Part shown: piece by piece, positions 37,065-47,846 of the stretch
Layout of the letters: every line of letters begins with the position of its first letter
Position numbering within the stretch: position 1 is the stretch's first letter
Assembly (NCBI RefSeq): GCF_900102725.1
Contig: NZ_FNJW01000008.1
Span: forward strand, 2,206,501 to 2,270,500
Length of the DNA stretch: 64,000 nucleotides
Direction of reading: 5' to 3'
From: Carnobacterium viridans
Lineage (GTDB): Bacteria > Bacillota > Bacilli > Lactobacillales > Carnobacteriaceae
The notes under the pieces: generated by a model
Told to the model about the DNA's origin: nothing
What the model saw: the letters and a program-made list of their open reading frames with translations, nothing else
Databases searched by the model: none
Position numbers and translations under genes: made by a program

Positions 37065-37073
37065 TGGTAAAAT
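37065..37073 (+). promoter_or_regulatory. Putative extended -10 for cinA
   Basis: TGGTAAAAT just after the pgsA terminator; the -35 is poorly defined. Confidence 0.4.
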
Positions 37074-37169
37074 AGGAAGGCAGTAACTAGTCTTTTATGG
37101 TTCTTAAGGTAAGTCAAATAAAAGTTGCGGAACAGAATTCGCGTATTATAGAATTAGGAGTGAAGTAAG

Positions 37170-38432
37170 ATGAACGCTGAAATCATAGCAGTTGGAACAG
37201 AACTTTTAATGGGACAAGTAGTAAACACCAATGCTTCTTTTCTCTCTCGCGAACTATCATTATTAGGGATAGATGTTTATCACCAAGTAGTGGTTGGAGA
37301 CAATCCGAAACGATTATTAGAAGTTATAGAAGTAGCAGAAAAAAGAAGTGATTTAGTTATCCTTTCAGGTGGTCTTGGACCTACGAAAGATGACATTACA
37401 AAACAAGTATTGGCTGAACATTTAAATAAAAAACTAATTTTAGATACAAGTACTATGGATAAAATAAGTAATTTTTTTGAAAATAGCAAACGAGTAATGA
37501 CAGAAAACAATCGATTGCAGGCTATGGTGGTTGAGGGATCTACTGTTTTAAAAAATGAAACAGGACTTGCAGCAGGGATGCTTTTAAATCAAGACAAACA
37601 AGCCTTTTTATTATTACCAGGTCCACCTAGTGAGTTAGAACCTATGTTTATAAAAGAAGTAAGGCCATTGCTAATGGACGGACGTCCAAATGAAAACCAT
37701 CTTGTATCAAGAGTTTTACGTTTCTTTGGTATTGGAGAATCTCAAGTAGCTGCTGAATTAGATGATTTGATAGAAGAGCAAAAAAATCCTACTCTTGCTA
37801 CATATGCTGGGAAGCATGAAGTAACCTTACGTTTAACAGCAAACGGAAGCACTGAGGAAGCATGTCATTTCTTATTGGATAAGGTGGAAGCTATCATCCA
37901 ACAACGCATAGGAGGCTATTTTTATGGGTATGGAGAGGATAGACGTTTAGTAAATGTAGTGACAGATTTATTAAACGAACAAAATCTGACACTTACAGCT
38001 GCTGAGAGCTTGACTGGTGGTTCTTTTCAACACCTTATAACAAGTGTTTCAGGTGCAAGTGACTATTTCAAAGGTGGAATTGTAACTTATAGTAATGATG
38101 CAAAAACAACTATTTTAGGCGTTACAAAAAAAACAATTGAAGAGTTTGGTGTAGTCAGTGCTGAGTGTGCGATAGAAATGGCAAAAAAAGCACAAGAGAT
38201 GTTTGATACAGATTTGGCTATCTCCTTTACAGGAGTTGCAGGCCCAGATAAATTGGAAAATAAAGAAGTAGGAACTGTATGGATTGGTATTGCTACTAAA
38301 GAAACAGCATTTGCTAAAGAGTATCACTTTGGTAAAGGGCGTGAAAATAATCGAGAAAAATCGATCATGTCCGGACTAGATTTGATTCGAAGAGTGCTAC
38401 TAAATTTGCCTATAGAACAAAAAGTTTTGTAA
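37170..38432 (+). CDS. cinA: Competence/damage-inducible protein CinA
   Basis: The product has 420 residues in two domains: an N-terminal MoaB/MogA-like (COG1058) domain beginning AEIIAVGTELLMGQVVNTN with LSGGLGPTKDD, and a C-terminal PncC nicotinamide-nucleotide amidase domain with LTAAESLTGGSFQ and ITSVSGASDYFKGGIVTYSN. The second half deamidates NMN in studied proteins. In streptococci, cinA is co-expressed with recA in competence; here they are adjacent but a hairpin and a separate recA promoter lie between. Confidence 0.96.
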   Translation: MNAEIIAVGTELLMGQVVNTNASFLSRELSLLGIDVYHQVVVGDNPKRLLEVIEVAEKRSDLVILSGGLGPTKDDITKQVLAEHLNKKLILDTSTMDKISNFFENSKRVMTENNRLQAMVVEGSTVLKNETGLAAGMLLNQDKQAFLLLPGPPSELEPMFIKEVRPLLMDGRPNENHLVSRVLRFFGIGESQVAAELDDLIEEQKNPTLATYAGKHEVTLRLTANGSTEEACHFLLDKVEAIIQQRIGGYFYGYGEDRRLVNVVTDLLNEQNLTLTAAESLTGGSFQHLITSVSGASDYFKGGIVTYSNDAKTTILGVTKKTIEEFGVVSAECAIEMAKKAQEMFDTDLAISFTGVAGPDKLENKEVGTVWIGIATKETAFAKEYHFGKGRENNREKSIMSGLDLIRRVLLNLPIEQKVL

Positions 38433-38447
38433 AATGAAAAAGAAATC

Positions 38448-38486
38448 AAGCGATTAAAAAAGACCGAATGTTTGTTCGCTTTTTTC
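38448..38486 (+). terminator. Possible terminator after cinA, overlapping an SOS-like box
   Basis: AAGCGA (38448-38453) can pair with TCGCTT (38476-38481), or an A-rich stem around CGAA/TTCG can form, followed by TTTTT. Folding is ambiguous. Confidence 0.45.
38465..38478 (+). promoter_or_regulatory. LexA-like SOS box upstream of recA
   Basis: CGAATGTTTGTTCG resembles the Gram-positive LexA/DinR consensus CGAACnnnnGTTCG with one difference in the conserved arms. It lies eight bases before the recA -35. Confidence 0.7.
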
Positions 38487-38515
38487 TTGCTTTTTTTATA
38501 AAAAAAAGGTATGAT
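38487..38515 (+). promoter_or_regulatory. recA promoter
   Basis: TTGCTT and TATGAT are separated by 17 bases; the leader to the recA start is about 70 bases. Confidence 0.65.
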
Positions 38516-38593
38516 AATGTTTGTAGCAGATGAAAATATGAATGAATAATTGAATAATTAAATAATAAAAGAGACTCGAGGAGGATTTATTTA

Positions 38594-39631
38594 ATGGCAG
38601 ACGATCGTAAACAAGCATTAGATGCAGCGTTAAAAAAGATTGAAAAGAACTTTGGTAAAGGTTCCGTTATGAAACTTGGAGAAAAAGTTGATACACGTAT
38701 TTCTACAGTCCCTAGTGGATCATTAGCATTAGATGTAGCATTGGGAGTTGGCGGATTTCCAAGAGGAAGAATTATTGAAGTATATGGTCCTGAAAGTTCA
38801 GGTAAAACAACGGTAGCTTTGCATGCTGTTGCTGAAGTTCAAAAACAAGGTGGAATTGCTGCATTTATTGATGCTGAAAATGCATTGGATCCAAAATACG
38901 CAGCTGCACTTGGAGTAGATATTGACGAATTGCTGTTATCTCAACCAGATACAGGTGAACAAGGTTTGGAAATTGCAGATGCGTTGGTTTCCAGTGGAGC
39001 AGTTGATATTGTTGTCATTGACTCAGTTGCTGCATTAGTACCACGTGCTGAAATTGAAGGAGAAATGGGAGACTCTCATGTAGGATTACAAGCTCGTTTG
39101 ATGTCTCAGGCTTTACGTAAATTATCCGGTTCAATCAACAAAACAAAAACGATTGCTTTATTTATCAACCAAATTCGTGAAAAAGTTGGTGTTATGTTTG
39201 GTAACCCAGAAATTACACCAGGTGGACGTGCTTTGAAATTCTATGCTACGATTCGTTTGGAAGTTAGAAGAGCTGAACAAATTAAACAAGGTACAGATAT
39301 TATGGGTAATCGTACAAAAATCAAAGTAGTTAAAAATAAAGTTGCTCCACCTTTTAGAGTAGCTGAAGTAGATATCATGTATGGTGAAGGTATTTCTCAA
39401 GTAGGAGAACTTGTGGATATGGGATCAGAAAAAGATATCATTGATAAAGCAGGTGCATGGTACTCTTATGGTGGCGAACGAATTGGCCAAGGGCGAGAAA
39501 ATGCAAAAAAATTCTTCAAAGACAATCCTGAATTAAGAGCTGAAGTAGAACAAAAAGTTCGTGCAGCTTATGGTATTGGAGAAGCTGGTGAAGTAGTAGA
39601 AGAGTCTGAAACTGATTTATTAGAAGATTAA
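38594..39631 (+). CDS. recA: Recombinase RecA
   Basis: RecA forms ATP-dependent filaments on single-stranded DNA, drives strand exchange and triggers LexA self-cleavage. The 345 residues include Walker [10 protein letters not shown] near residue 66, the Walker B region [20 protein letters not shown], loop L2 ([16 protein letters not shown]) and the acidic C-terminal tail. The ATG follows GAGGAGG. Regulation by the upstream SOS-like box is inferred. A strong terminator follows. Confidence 0.99.
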   Translation: MADDRKQALDAALKKIEKNFGKGSVMKLGEKVDTRISTVPSGSLALDVALGVGGFPRGRIIEVYGPESSGKTTVALHAVAEVQKQGGIAAFIDAENALDPKYAAALGVDIDELLLSQPDTGEQGLEIADALVSSGAVDIVVIDSVAALVPRAEIEGEMGDSHVGLQARLMSQALRKLSGSINKTKTIALFINQIREKVGVMFGNPEITPGGRALKFYATIRLEVRRAEQIKQGTDIMGNRTKIKVVKNKVAPPFRVAEVDIMYGEGISQVGELVDMGSEKDIIDKAGAWYSYGGERIGQGRENAKKFFKDNPELRAEVEQKVRAAYGIGEAGEVVEESETDLLED

Positions 39632-39651
39632 CTGAACTAGAAGATAGAGAA

Positions 39652-39686
39652 CAGCCAATAAGCGTCTAAGCTTATTGGCTTTTTTT
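39652..39686 (+). terminator. Terminator after recA
   Basis: A perfect 11-bp stem (AGCCAATAAGC with GCTTATTGGCT) and a T run. Confidence 0.88.
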
Positions 39687-39783
39687 GAAAATAGTTTACT
39701 ACAAATGGATGAAAAAGGATTCTTAAAAGAAATGGATCAATACTATGAAAGTTTATGAAAGGGCTACAAAACCATTATTTAAG

Positions 39784-39812
39784 TTGACATGTCTCTTCAC
39801 TACAATTAAAAT
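39784..39812 (+). promoter_or_regulatory. Strong rny promoter with long leader
   Basis: A consensus TTGACA (39784-39789), a spacer of 17 bases and TAAAAT (39807-39812). The expected start near 39819 gives an untranslated leader of about 120 bases. The remainder of the 306-base gap (39632-39937) holds only the recA terminator and this region. Confidence 0.75.
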
Positions 39813-39937
39813 TAAGTTATCTATTAATTTAACATTAGATAACGGGTAGGTTTTATTGGTATAAAGCTATTCATGTTCTACCAAATAATGGATAACTATT
39901 AAATGACAAATTAAATAAATGATACGGAGGTGGAAGA

Positions 39938-41497
39938 ATGGATTTTAAAAGTGTTGCCTTCGCTATCGTTACTTTAGTTGTCGGTCTTATTGTTGGATAT
40001 CTCGTCCGCAAAGCAAGCCACGAAAAAGAACTAGCTGGTGCTAGAAACACTGCAACTGGAATATTGGAAGAAGCAAAAAGAGAAGCAGAAACCATGAAAA
40101 AGGAAGCGATGTTAGAAGCGAAGGATGAAAGCCACAAATATCGAACTGAAATTGAAGCAGAGCTGAAAGAGAGAAGAAATGAAGTTCTAAGACAAGAAAA
40201 TCGTTTGTTGCAACGTGAAGATAACATTGATCGCAAAAACGATAGCTTAGAAAAACGTGAACACACACTCGAGGCGAATGAAGAGAGATTAAGTTCTAGA
40301 CAACTACATGTTAACGATTTAGAGAAGAAAGCTATTGAGTTGGTCGAGCAACAAGAAAATGAATTGGAACGAGTTGCAGCTTTATCACGAGAAGAAGCAA
40401 GACAATTGATTTTAAAAGAAACAGAAAATGAATTGTCTCATGAATTAGCCGTAATGGTAAAAGATTCTGAACAAAAAGCAAAAGAAGAAGCAGATCGAAA
40501 AGCTAAAAATTTAATTGCGTTAGCCATTCAGCGTTCTGCAGCTGATCAAGTTTCAGAAACGACAGTATCGGTTGTAACGTTGCCTAACGATGAAATGAAA
40601 GGCCGTATTATAGGTCGTGAAGGTCGTAATATCAGAGCACTAGAGACCCTAACAGGTATGGATTTAATTATAGATGATACACCAGAAGCAGTTGTACTTA
40701 GTGGATTCGATCCAATACGTCGCGAAATTGCTCGAATGACTCTTGAAAAATTGATCCAAGATGGACGAATTCATCCAGCTCGAATTGAAGAAATGGTAGA
40801 AAAATCACGTAAGGAAATGGATGAAAGAATCAGAGAAATTGGAGAACAAGCTACTTTTGATGTAGGAGTACATTCTTTACATCCTGATTTAATCAAAATT
40901 TTAGGACGTCTGAAATTTAGAACAAGTTATGGTCAAAATGTTTTAAGTCACTCTATTGAAGTGGCTAAACTAGCTGGTGTGATGGCTGCTGAACTAGGAG
41001 AAGACGTTACATTAGCTAAGCGAGCAGGTCTACTTCACGATATTGGTAAGGCACTGGATCATGAAGTTGAAGGTTCACATGTTGAGATTGGCGCAGAAAT
41101 TGGAATGAAGTATAAAGAGAATGAAACAGTTGTTAATGCAATTGCTTCACATCATGGTGACGTAGAAGCGACATCTGTCATTTCTGTTTTAGTTGCTTCA
41201 GCCGACGCAATATCTGCAGCGCGTCCTGGTGCAAGAAGCGAATCACTTGAAAATTATATTCACCGACTTGAAAAATTAGAAAGCATTTCTAATGATTTCG
41301 AAGGAGTAGAACAAAGTTTTGCAATACAAGCTGGTCGTGAAATCCGCATTATGGTCAAACCTGAAAAACTTGATGATTTAGCTGCAAGTAAGCTAGCGCG
41401 TGATGTTAGAAACCGTATTGAAAGTGAACTGGATTACCCAGGACATATTAAGATTACGGTTATTCGCGAAATAAGAACTATAGAATATGCTAAATAA
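39938..41497 (+). CDS. rny: Ribonuclease Y
   Basis: RNase Y is the membrane-anchored endoribonuclease that starts mRNA decay in many Firmicutes. The 519 residues show an N-terminal helix ([18 protein letters not shown]), a long charged coiled coil to about residue 210, a KH domain ([17 protein letters not shown]) and an HD domain with the catalytic [10 protein letters not shown] and later ASHHGD. The ribosome site is CGGAGGTGG. Its neighbour ymdB is also conserved beside rny in Bacillus. A strong terminator follows. Confidence 0.97.
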   Translation: MDFKSVAFAIVTLVVGLIVGYLVRKASHEKELAGARNTATGILEEAKREAETMKKEAMLEAKDESHKYRTEIEAELKERRNEVLRQENRLLQREDNIDRKNDSLEKREHTLEANEERLSSRQLHVNDLEKKAIELVEQQENELERVAALSREEARQLILKETENELSHELAVMVKDSEQKAKEEADRKAKNLIALAIQRSAADQVSETTVSVVTLPNDEMKGRIIGREGRNIRALETLTGMDLIIDDTPEAVVLSGFDPIRREIARMTLEKLIQDGRIHPARIEEMVEKSRKEMDERIREIGEQATFDVGVHSLHPDLIKILGRLKFRTSYGQNVLSHSIEVAKLAGVMAAELGEDVTLAKRAGLLHDIGKALDHEVEGSHVEIGAEIGMKYKENETVVNAIASHHGDVEATSVISVLVASADAISAARPGARSESLENYIHRLEKLESISNDFEGVEQSFAIQAGREIRIMVKPEKLDDLAASKLARDVRNRIESELDYPGHIKITVIREIRTIEYAK

Positions 41498-41509
41498 AGA
41501 GTAGTATAG

Positions 41510-41556
41510 AAACCGATATGAGTCGATGATAAATCTGACTTGTATCGGTTTTTTTT
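41510..41556 (+). terminator. Terminator after rny
   Basis: A 15-bp stem with two G-U pairs (41510-41524 with 41537-41551) and a T run. Confidence 0.85.
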
Positions 41557-41680
41557 GGGACTGTTGTTGAAAATTAGTATTAAAAAAATGAATAAGAAAA
41601 TAAAATAAAAAGGCCAGCTTTTATTTCGGTGCGTTTATTGTTAAAATATAGAAGATGATAAAGAGAAGAGGAATAATTGA

Positions 41681-42487
41681 ATGAAATTATTATTTATTGG
41701 AGATGTTGTAGGTTCGATGGGCCGTGAAATGGTTCATGATTACTTACCTAAATTGAAAAAAATGTATAAACCACAAGTCACTATTTTAAATGGAGAAAAT
41801 GCAGCAGCGGGTCGAGGCATTACAGAGAAAATTTATAAAGGTTTTTTACAAGATGGTGTGGATATTGTAACAATGGGAAATCATACTTGGGATAACCGTG
41901 ATATTTTTGAATTTATTGAAGATGCTAAAAAAATGATTCGTCCGGCTAATTATCCAGAAGGAACACCTGGAAAAGGGATCTCTTATATAAAAGTCAATCA
42001 ACTTGAATTGGCTGTTATTAATTTACATGGCCGAGTGTTCATGACGGATGTCGATGATCCTTTTAGAAAAGCTGATGAACTAGTTGAAGAAGCGTTAAAG
42101 CGTACACCATTAATTTTTGTTGATTTTCATGCAGAAACAACTAGTGAAAAGCAGTCAATGGGATGGTATCTAGATGGGAGAGTATCAGCAGTAGTTGGAA
42201 CACATACTCATGTACAGACGAATGATGCACGTATTTTACCAAATGGAACAGCTTATTTAACAGATGCTGGGATGACTGGACCATATGATGAATCATTAGG
42301 TATGGATCGTGATGCTGTTTTAAGAAAATTTTTGACGCAGATGCCAACACGTTTTGAAGTTCCAAAAGAAGGAAGAAAAATTTTGTCGGGCTGTTTTATC
42401 GATATTGATGATAGTACAGGTGAAGCTAAAAAAATTGAAAATATTGTGATTAATGAAGATCGTCCGTTTAATGGCGGTTTTGAATAA
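41681..42487 (+). CDS. ymdB: YmdB-family metallophosphoesterase
   Basis: The 268-residue cytoplasmic protein of the TIGR00282/YmdB family has metal-binding residues in FIGDVVGSMGREMV, NGENAAAGRGI, MGNHTWDNRD, DFHAETTSEKQSMGW and VVGTHTHVQT. Bacillus YmdB hydrolyses 2',3'-cyclic nucleotides and influences biofilm and motility programmes. A TGTTAAAAT extended -10 at about 41639-41647 may be its promoter. It ends 25 bases before mutS and may be co-transcribed with it. Confidence 0.92.
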   Translation: MKLLFIGDVVGSMGREMVHDYLPKLKKMYKPQVTILNGENAAAGRGITEKIYKGFLQDGVDIVTMGNHTWDNRDIFEFIEDAKKMIRPANYPEGTPGKGISYIKVNQLELAVINLHGRVFMTDVDDPFRKADELVEEALKRTPLIFVDFHAETTSEKQSMGWYLDGRVSAVVGTHTHVQTNDARILPNGTAYLTDAGMTGPYDESLGMDRDAVLRKFLTQMPTRFEVPKEGRKILSGCFIDIDDSTGEAKKIENIVINEDRPFNGGFE

Positions 42488-42512
42488 ATAGGATACAAGG
42501 GGGCGGGAAAAA

Positions 42513-45137
42513 GTGCCACAAAAAACTAAACAAACGCCTATGATGGAGCAGTATCTAGGGATAAAGGCAAATTACCCAGATGCTTTTTTGTTTTATCGCT
42601 TGGGAGATTTTTATGAACTATTTAATGAAGATGCTATTAAAGCTTCTCAACTTTTAGAAGTTACGTTGACGAGTCGGAACCGTAATGCAGACGAACCGAT
42701 TCCAATGTGTGGGGTTCCTTATCATGCAGCAAAAGGGTACATTGATAGTTTAATAGAGCGAGGATACAAAGTAGCTATTTGTGAACAAGTAGAAGATCCA
42801 AAAACTGCAAAAGGTATGGTGAAGAGAGAAGTCGTTCAGTTGATTACACCTGGAACAGCTATGGATACAAAGTCTATGGATGCTAAAACAAATAATTATT
42901 TGGCTGCTTTAACGAGTACCCATACAGGACATTATCACCTAGCATATGCTGATTTAAGTACAGGAGAATTAAAAACAACAACATTAAATTCATTGGAAGC
43001 GGTAATGAGTGAACTAATGAGTTTGAAAGCAAAAGAAGTTGTGTTTAAAGAAGCGATGGAAGTAGATGTGCAAGCAGAATTAGAGACAAAATTAGGCATC
43101 ATGGTATCTACTCAAAAAGAAATGATGGAACGTGCAGAATTTTCGTATCTTACAAGTGAAATAGAGAACAGTGGCTTGATTGACGTTGTAAAATTATTGT
43201 TTTCTTATTTATACGTTACTCAAAAACGAAATTTAGGTCACCTACAAAAAGTAGAAGTTTATTCTCCTACTAATTATTTGAAAATGGATCATTATTCTAA
43301 GCACAATTTAGAATTGATTTCTTCGATTCGCACAGGACAAAAAAAAGGGACTCTTTTGTGGTTGTTGGATGAAACCAAAACAGCAATGGGAGGAAGACTT
43401 TTAAAACAGTGGATTGATCGGCCTCTTATTCAAGAACAACAGATTACGATGAGACAGAACATTGTTGAAAGTTTAATCAACCATTTCTTTGAACGAACAG
43501 ATTTAAATGAAGCATTGACGAGAGTATATGATTTAGAAAGGTTAGCTGGAAGAGTGGCATTTGGGAATGTTAATGGACGTGACTTGATTCAACTCCAAAC
43601 TTCTCTACTTCAAATTCCTCAGTTAGTTGAAATTATTCAGTTAATGAATAAAGATGAATGGGATCAATTGATTACCGACTTAGACCAAGTCCCCGAGGTT
43701 GTTCAGTTGATTGATCAAGCAATAGATGAAAATGCTCCTCTTTCGATAAAAGATGGTGGAGTCATTAAAGATGGATTCAATGAACAATTGGATCGTTACC
43801 GTGATGCTATGCGTAACGGTAAAAAGTGGATTGCTCAGTTAGAAGCTGAAGAAAAAGCAGCAACAGGCATTAAAAACTTAAAAATTGGCTATAACCGTGT
43901 TTTTGGTTACTATATTGAGATAACTAAAGTCAATCTTGCTAATTTGCCTGAAGGGCGTTACGAACGAAAACAAACTTTAGCAAACGCTGAACGGTTTATT
44001 ACTCCAGAATTAAAAGAAAAAGAAATTCTGATTTTAGAAGCTGAAGAAAAATCCATGCTTCTAGAATATACTTTATTTGCTGAAGTTAGAGAAACGATTA
44101 AAGACTACATTGAACGATTGCAAAAATTGGCCAAAACAGTAGCCGCTATTGACGTGTTACAGAGTTTTGCAACGATAAGTGAAAAATACCATTATACTCG
44201 TCCTTTAATGGCCGCTAATAGCCAAGAAATCAGTTTGATAGAAGGACGACATCCCGTTGTAGAAAAAGTTTTGGGGCAACAAACGTATGTGCCAAATAGT
44301 GTTGAAATGGATCGAGATAATGAAATCTTACTTATTACTGGTCCAAATATGTCTGGTAAGAGTACCTATATGAGGCAATTAGCCTTAACCGTTATTATGG
44401 CTCAAATGGGCTGTTTTGTTCCTGCTGATAAAGCGATAATGCCGATATTTGATCAGATATTTACTCGTATTGGAGCAGCAGATGATTTAATTGCAGGCCA
44501 AAGTACCTTTATGGTCGAAATGATGGAAGCAAATGAAGCTTTGCGTTACGCTTCTAAGAACAGCTTGATTTTATTTGACGAAATTGGACGTGGAACAGCC
44601 ACATATGATGGTATGGCTTTAGCAGAAGCTATTATTGAATACATTCATGAAAATGTTCATGCAAAAACGTTATTTTCAACCCATTACCATGAGTTAACCG
44701 TATTAGATGAACGACTGCCTCGCTTAACAAATGTCCATGTAGGTGCAGTAGAAGAAGAGGGAGAATTAGTCTTTTTACACAAAATGCTTCCTGGTCCTGC
44801 AGATAAGAGTTATGGGATTCAAGTAGCTAAACTTGCTGGACTTCCTAATGATTTGCTTTCACGTGCAGCTGTTATTTTAGAACAACTGGAGCAAAAAGAA
44901 GAAATCGTGTTGAATCGCTCTACTCAAATAGATTCATCTAACGAAACGTCAATTTCAAGTAAGCCTTCTCAAAAAGGAAAAGTTGAAGAGAAGGATGAAG
45001 GACAACTTTCTTTATTCGGTTTACTTGAAGATTCAGAGACTGAAGTCGTTAAAGCTGTTCGAAAGATGAATTTATTAACAATGACTCCTTTAGAAGCATT
45101 GAATTGCATTAGTGATTGGCAACAGAAATTGAACTGA
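42513..45137 (+). CDS. mutS: DNA mismatch repair protein MutS
   Basis: MutS recognises base mismatches and small loops. The N-terminal mismatch wedge Phe-x-Glu is in [12 protein letters not shown]. The ATPase has Walker [15 protein letters not shown], Walker [18 protein letters not shown] and the STHYHEL His loop. A C-terminal segment with QLSLFG is the beta-clamp-binding motif type. The start is GTG after GGGGGCGGG. At 874 residues it is full length. mutL follows after 28 bases, so the two are likely one transcript. Confidence 0.98.
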   Translation: MPQKTKQTPMMEQYLGIKANYPDAFLFYRLGDFYELFNEDAIKASQLLEVTLTSRNRNADEPIPMCGVPYHAAKGYIDSLIERGYKVAICEQVEDPKTAKGMVKREVVQLITPGTAMDTKSMDAKTNNYLAALTSTHTGHYHLAYADLSTGELKTTTLNSLEAVMSELMSLKAKEVVFKEAMEVDVQAELETKLGIMVSTQKEMMERAEFSYLTSEIENSGLIDVVKLLFSYLYVTQKRNLGHLQKVEVYSPTNYLKMDHYSKHNLELISSIRTGQKKGTLLWLLDETKTAMGGRLLKQWIDRPLIQEQQITMRQNIVESLINHFFERTDLNEALTRVYDLERLAGRVAFGNVNGRDLIQLQTSLLQIPQLVEIIQLMNKDEWDQLITDLDQVPEVVQLIDQAIDENAPLSIKDGGVIKDGFNEQLDRYRDAMRNGKKWIAQLEAEEKAATGIKNLKIGYNRVFGYYIEITKVNLANLPEGRYERKQTLANAERFITPELKEKEILILEAEEKSMLLEYTLFAEVRETIKDYIERLQKLAKTVAAIDVLQSFATISEKYHYTRPLMAANSQEISLIEGRHPVVEKVLGQQTYVPNSVEMDRDNEILLITGPNMSGKSTYMRQLALTVIMAQMGCFVPADKAIMPIFDQIFTRIGAADDLIAGQSTFMVEMMEANEALRYASKNSLILFDEIGRGTATYDGMALAEAIIEYIHENVHAKTLFSTHYHELTVLDERLPRLTNVHVGAVEEEGELVFLHKMLPGPADKSYGIQVAKLAGLPNDLLSRAAVILEQLEQKEEIVLNRSTQIDSSNETSISSKPSQKGKVEEKDEGQLSLFGLLEDSETEVVKAVRKMNLLTMTPLEALNCISDWQQKLN

Positions 45138-45165
45138 TTATAGTTAGTAGGAAGGAATGGAAAAG

Positions 45166-47139
45166 ATGGCAAAAATTCAAGAACTCTCAGATGTATTAGC
45201 TAATCAAATCGCTGCTGGCGAAGTAATTGAGCGACCTGCTTCAGTAGTGAAAGAATTGATTGAAAATGCAATTGATGCAGAAAGCAGCCAGATTGACATT
45301 CTTATCGAAGAAGCTGGATTGAAAAAAATACAGATTATTGATAATGGACTAGGTATCGAACCAGAAGAAGTTCAAAATGCATTCAAGCGACATGCAACAA
45401 GTAAAATCTATTCTCGTGATGATCTTTTCCGAATTCGTACACTTGGATTTCGTGGTGAGGCTTTGCCTAGTATTGCTTCTGTTTCAGAGGTTACGCTAGA
45501 AACATCGATTGGTGGGGAACGTGGCACGTACCTTTCTTTAAAAGGCGGTAAAATTATTGAGGAAAAAGCGAATGAAGCAAGAAAAGGAAGCAAAATCACA
45601 ATAGAAAACCTTTTTTTCAACACACCTGCTCGATTAAAATACGTAAAGAGTTTACAAACAGAACTGTCGAATGTGTCAGATATTGTCAATCGATTGGCTA
45701 TCAGTCACCCGAATATTGCTTTTCGCTTGATTCACGATGGCAATCAGTTGTTGCGAACAGCAGGGAATGGCGATCTGAAACAAACTCTAGCAGGTATTTA
45801 TGGAGTTGCTACAGCAAAAAAAATGAGAGAAATAAAGAAAGAAGATTTGGACTTTAGAGTGTCGGGTTTTATTTCATTACCTGAACTTACGAGGGCAAGT
45901 CGAAATTACATCTCTATTATTATAAATGGGCGCTACATTAAGAATTATTTATTAAATAAAGCTATTATTTCAGGATATCGGTCTAAACTTATGGTTGGAC
46001 GCTATCCGGTTGCTGCTATTGAAATTAAGATGGATCCTTTGTTGGTAGATGTAAATGTGCATCCGACAAAGCAAGAAGTTCGCATTAGTAAAGAAAAAGA
46101 ATTGATGCAATTGATAGAGTCCGCTATTCATGAGAGTCTAAGCAGAGAGCAACTTATCCCTGATGCTTTAGAGAATTTATCTTTTAAAAAGAAAACAGAC
46201 TTGCCAATGGTAGGAACTGAACAGACAACGTTTGAGTTTCATCAAGAAAGAAACTCAAAAGAAAAAAATGAAAACAATAAAGAGTCCGAAAATAATTATT
46301 CATCTTCAACTTCTCATCATGAGTCTAATTTTTTTGAAAAGGCTAGTGTAGAAGAGACTGAAGAAGATCCGTTTTTCTTGCAAGAAAATACTCAAGAGTC
46401 TCGATTTGAATATGTTCCGCAAGAAAGTCATGGTGAAGAAATTCCAAATGAACAAGTCAGTGAATTAGTTAATTATCACCAAGAATCGCCATTAAAAACA
46501 GCCAGTAAATTAATGGATAAAAAAAAGGTCTCTACTGAATTCGTTGACCAATTTCCAACGCTAGAATATGTTGGTCAAATGCATGGAACATACTTATTTG
46601 CGCAAAATGAAAAAGGGTTGTATATTTTGGATCAGCATGCTGCTCAAGAGAGAATAAAATACGAGTACTTCCGAAAAAAAATTGGCGAAGTCAGTAATAA
46701 TCTGCAAGATTTATTGGTACCTATAATGCTGGATTACCCAAATAGCGATGCAATCAAGATCAAAGAAAATAATGATGCATTGGAGACTGTGGGTATTTTC
46801 TTAGAACCATTTGGCCAGAATAGTTTTCTATTAAGAAGTCATCCTGTATGGTTCAACCAAGGTGAAGAAGAGAGTATCGTAAGAGAAATGATTGATCTGT
46901 TGTTGGAACAAGGCAGTATAAGTGTTGCTAAGTTTAGAGAAGCTACAGCCATCATGATGAGTTGTAAAGGTTCAATCAAAGCAAACCATTATTTAAGTGA
47001 TGCGGAAGCTAGAGCGTTATTAAAAGACTTAAAGAAGACAGAAAATCCATATAATTGCCCGCATGGAAGACCGGTGTTGATTCATTTTACCAATAAAGAT
47101 ATGGAAAAAATGTTTAAACGTATCCAAGACCCTCATTAA
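45166..47139 (+). CDS. mutL: DNA mismatch repair protein MutL
   Basis: MutL couples MutS recognition to strand removal. The GHKL ATPase shows [29 protein letters not shown] and [16 protein letters not shown] low-complexity linker covers about residues 345-450. The C-terminal domain carries the endonuclease motif [12 protein letters not shown] and the zinc-site CPHGRP, so this is a nicking MutL of the type used by bacteria without MutH. ATG 45166 has AGGAAGG at ten bases; ATG 45157 is too near. Confidence 0.97.
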   Translation: MAKIQELSDVLANQIAAGEVIERPASVVKELIENAIDAESSQIDILIEEAGLKKIQIIDNGLGIEPEEVQNAFKRHATSKIYSRDDLFRIRTLGFRGEALPSIASVSEVTLETSIGGERGTYLSLKGGKIIEEKANEARKGSKITIENLFFNTPARLKYVKSLQTELSNVSDIVNRLAISHPNIAFRLIHDGNQLLRTAGNGDLKQTLAGIYGVATAKKMREIKKEDLDFRVSGFISLPELTRASRNYISIIINGRYIKNYLLNKAIISGYRSKLMVGRYPVAAIEIKMDPLLVDVNVHPTKQEVRISKEKELMQLIESAIHESLSREQLIPDALENLSFKKKTDLPMVGTEQTTFEFHQERNSKEKNENNKESENNYSSSTSHHESNFFEKASVEETEEDPFFLQENTQESRFEYVPQESHGEEIPNEQVSELVNYHQESPLKTASKLMDKKKVSTEFVDQFPTLEYVGQMHGTYLFAQNEKGLYILDQHAAQERIKYEYFRKKIGEVSNNLQDLLVPIMLDYPNSDAIKIKENNDALETVGIFLEPFGQNSFLLRSHPVWFNQGEEESIVREMIDLLLEQGSISVAKFREATAIMMSCKGSIKANHYLSDAEARALLKDLKKTENPYNCPHGRPVLIHFTNKDMEKMFKRIQDPH

Positions 47140-47163
47140 TTCTAATGAATTAAATTCAATGAA

Positions 47164-47192
47164 TTGAAGCAACTCTTTAAAAAGTGTAGAAT
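47164..47192 (+). promoter_or_regulatory. msrB promoter
   Basis: TTGAAG and TAGAAT are separated by 17 bases, 28 bases before the msrB start. Confidence 0.6.
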
Positions 47193-47220
47193 GAAAGTAG
47201 AATAAAAAAGGAGGATTTTC

Positions 47221-47658
47221 ATGAACAGCTACGATAAAAACGAATTAAAGAATAAGTTAACCGATATTCAATATGAAGTAACTCAAAATGAAGCTACTGA
47301 ACGTCCATTTACAGGTGAATACGATGATTTTTATAAAGACGGTATTTTTGTGGACGTTGTCAGTGGAAAACCATTATTTTCTTCAAATGATAAATATGAT
47401 GCAGGATGCGGTTGGCCATCATTTACAAAACCAATTGAAGAAAAAGAAGTTATTGAAAAAATGGATGTAAAATTTGGTATGCAACGCACGGAAGTGAGAA
47501 GTTCAGATGCAAACTCTCATTTAGGACATGTCTTTCCGGATGGTCCTCAAGATAAGGGTGGTTTACGCTACTGTATCAATTCAGCAGCTCTAAGATTTGT
47601 ACCAGTGGATAAATTAGAAGAAGAAGGGTACGACAGTTACCGCAAATTATTTGCTTAA
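47221..47658 (+). CDS. msrB: Peptide-methionine (R)-S-oxide reductase MsrB
   Basis: MsrB reduces methionine-R-sulfoxide in proteins. The 145 residues show the conserved [20 protein letters not shown] and the catalytic Cys in [11 protein letters not shown]. The zinc-binding CxxC pairs present in many MsrB proteins are not visible, as in several Firmicute forms. An AAAAAAGGAGG ribosome site precedes the ATG. It is a single gene bounded by a promoter and a terminator; the S-specific partner msrA lies about 32 kb upstream. Confidence 0.96.
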   Translation: MNSYDKNELKNKLTDIQYEVTQNEATERPFTGEYDDFYKDGIFVDVVSGKPLFSSNDKYDAGCGWPSFTKPIEEKEVIEKMDVKFGMQRTEVRSSDANSHLGHVFPDGPQDKGGLRYCINSAALRFVPVDKLEEEGYDSYRKLFA

Positions 47659-47675
47659 TGTAGTAAGTTAAATAG

Positions 47676-47723
47676 AAAAAGCATTCTCTAACTGTTCATG
47701 CGGTTTAGAGGGTGCTTTTTTAT
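47676..47723 (+). terminator. Terminator after msrB
   Basis: A 15-bp stem with G-U pairs (AAAAGCATTCTCTAA with TTTAGAGGGTGCTTTT) and a T-rich tail. Confidence 0.8.
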
Positions 47724-47770
47724 TTTGTCTAGGATTATTTAGGTAGCAGCTCCTTTTATGGATGCAAATG

Positions 47771-47799
47771 TGGTAAAATAAATAGCGAACAGGTGTGCC
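47771..47799 (+). promoter_or_regulatory. ruvA extended -10 with LexA-like box
   Basis: TGGTAAAAT (-10 at 47774-47779) is followed by CGAACAGGTGTGCC at 47786-47799, which fits the LexA consensus in 12 of 14 places. The box would cover the transcription start. Confidence 0.6.
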
Positions 47800-47846
47800 T
47801 TTTTGCATCTAGTACAACGATAGAATGAGTGAATGGAGAAAATAAT

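Noticed and set aside
39724-39849. A 34-codon open frame (MKVYERATKPLF..) between recA and rny
   Set aside because: It has no ribosome site and runs across the consensus rny promoter.
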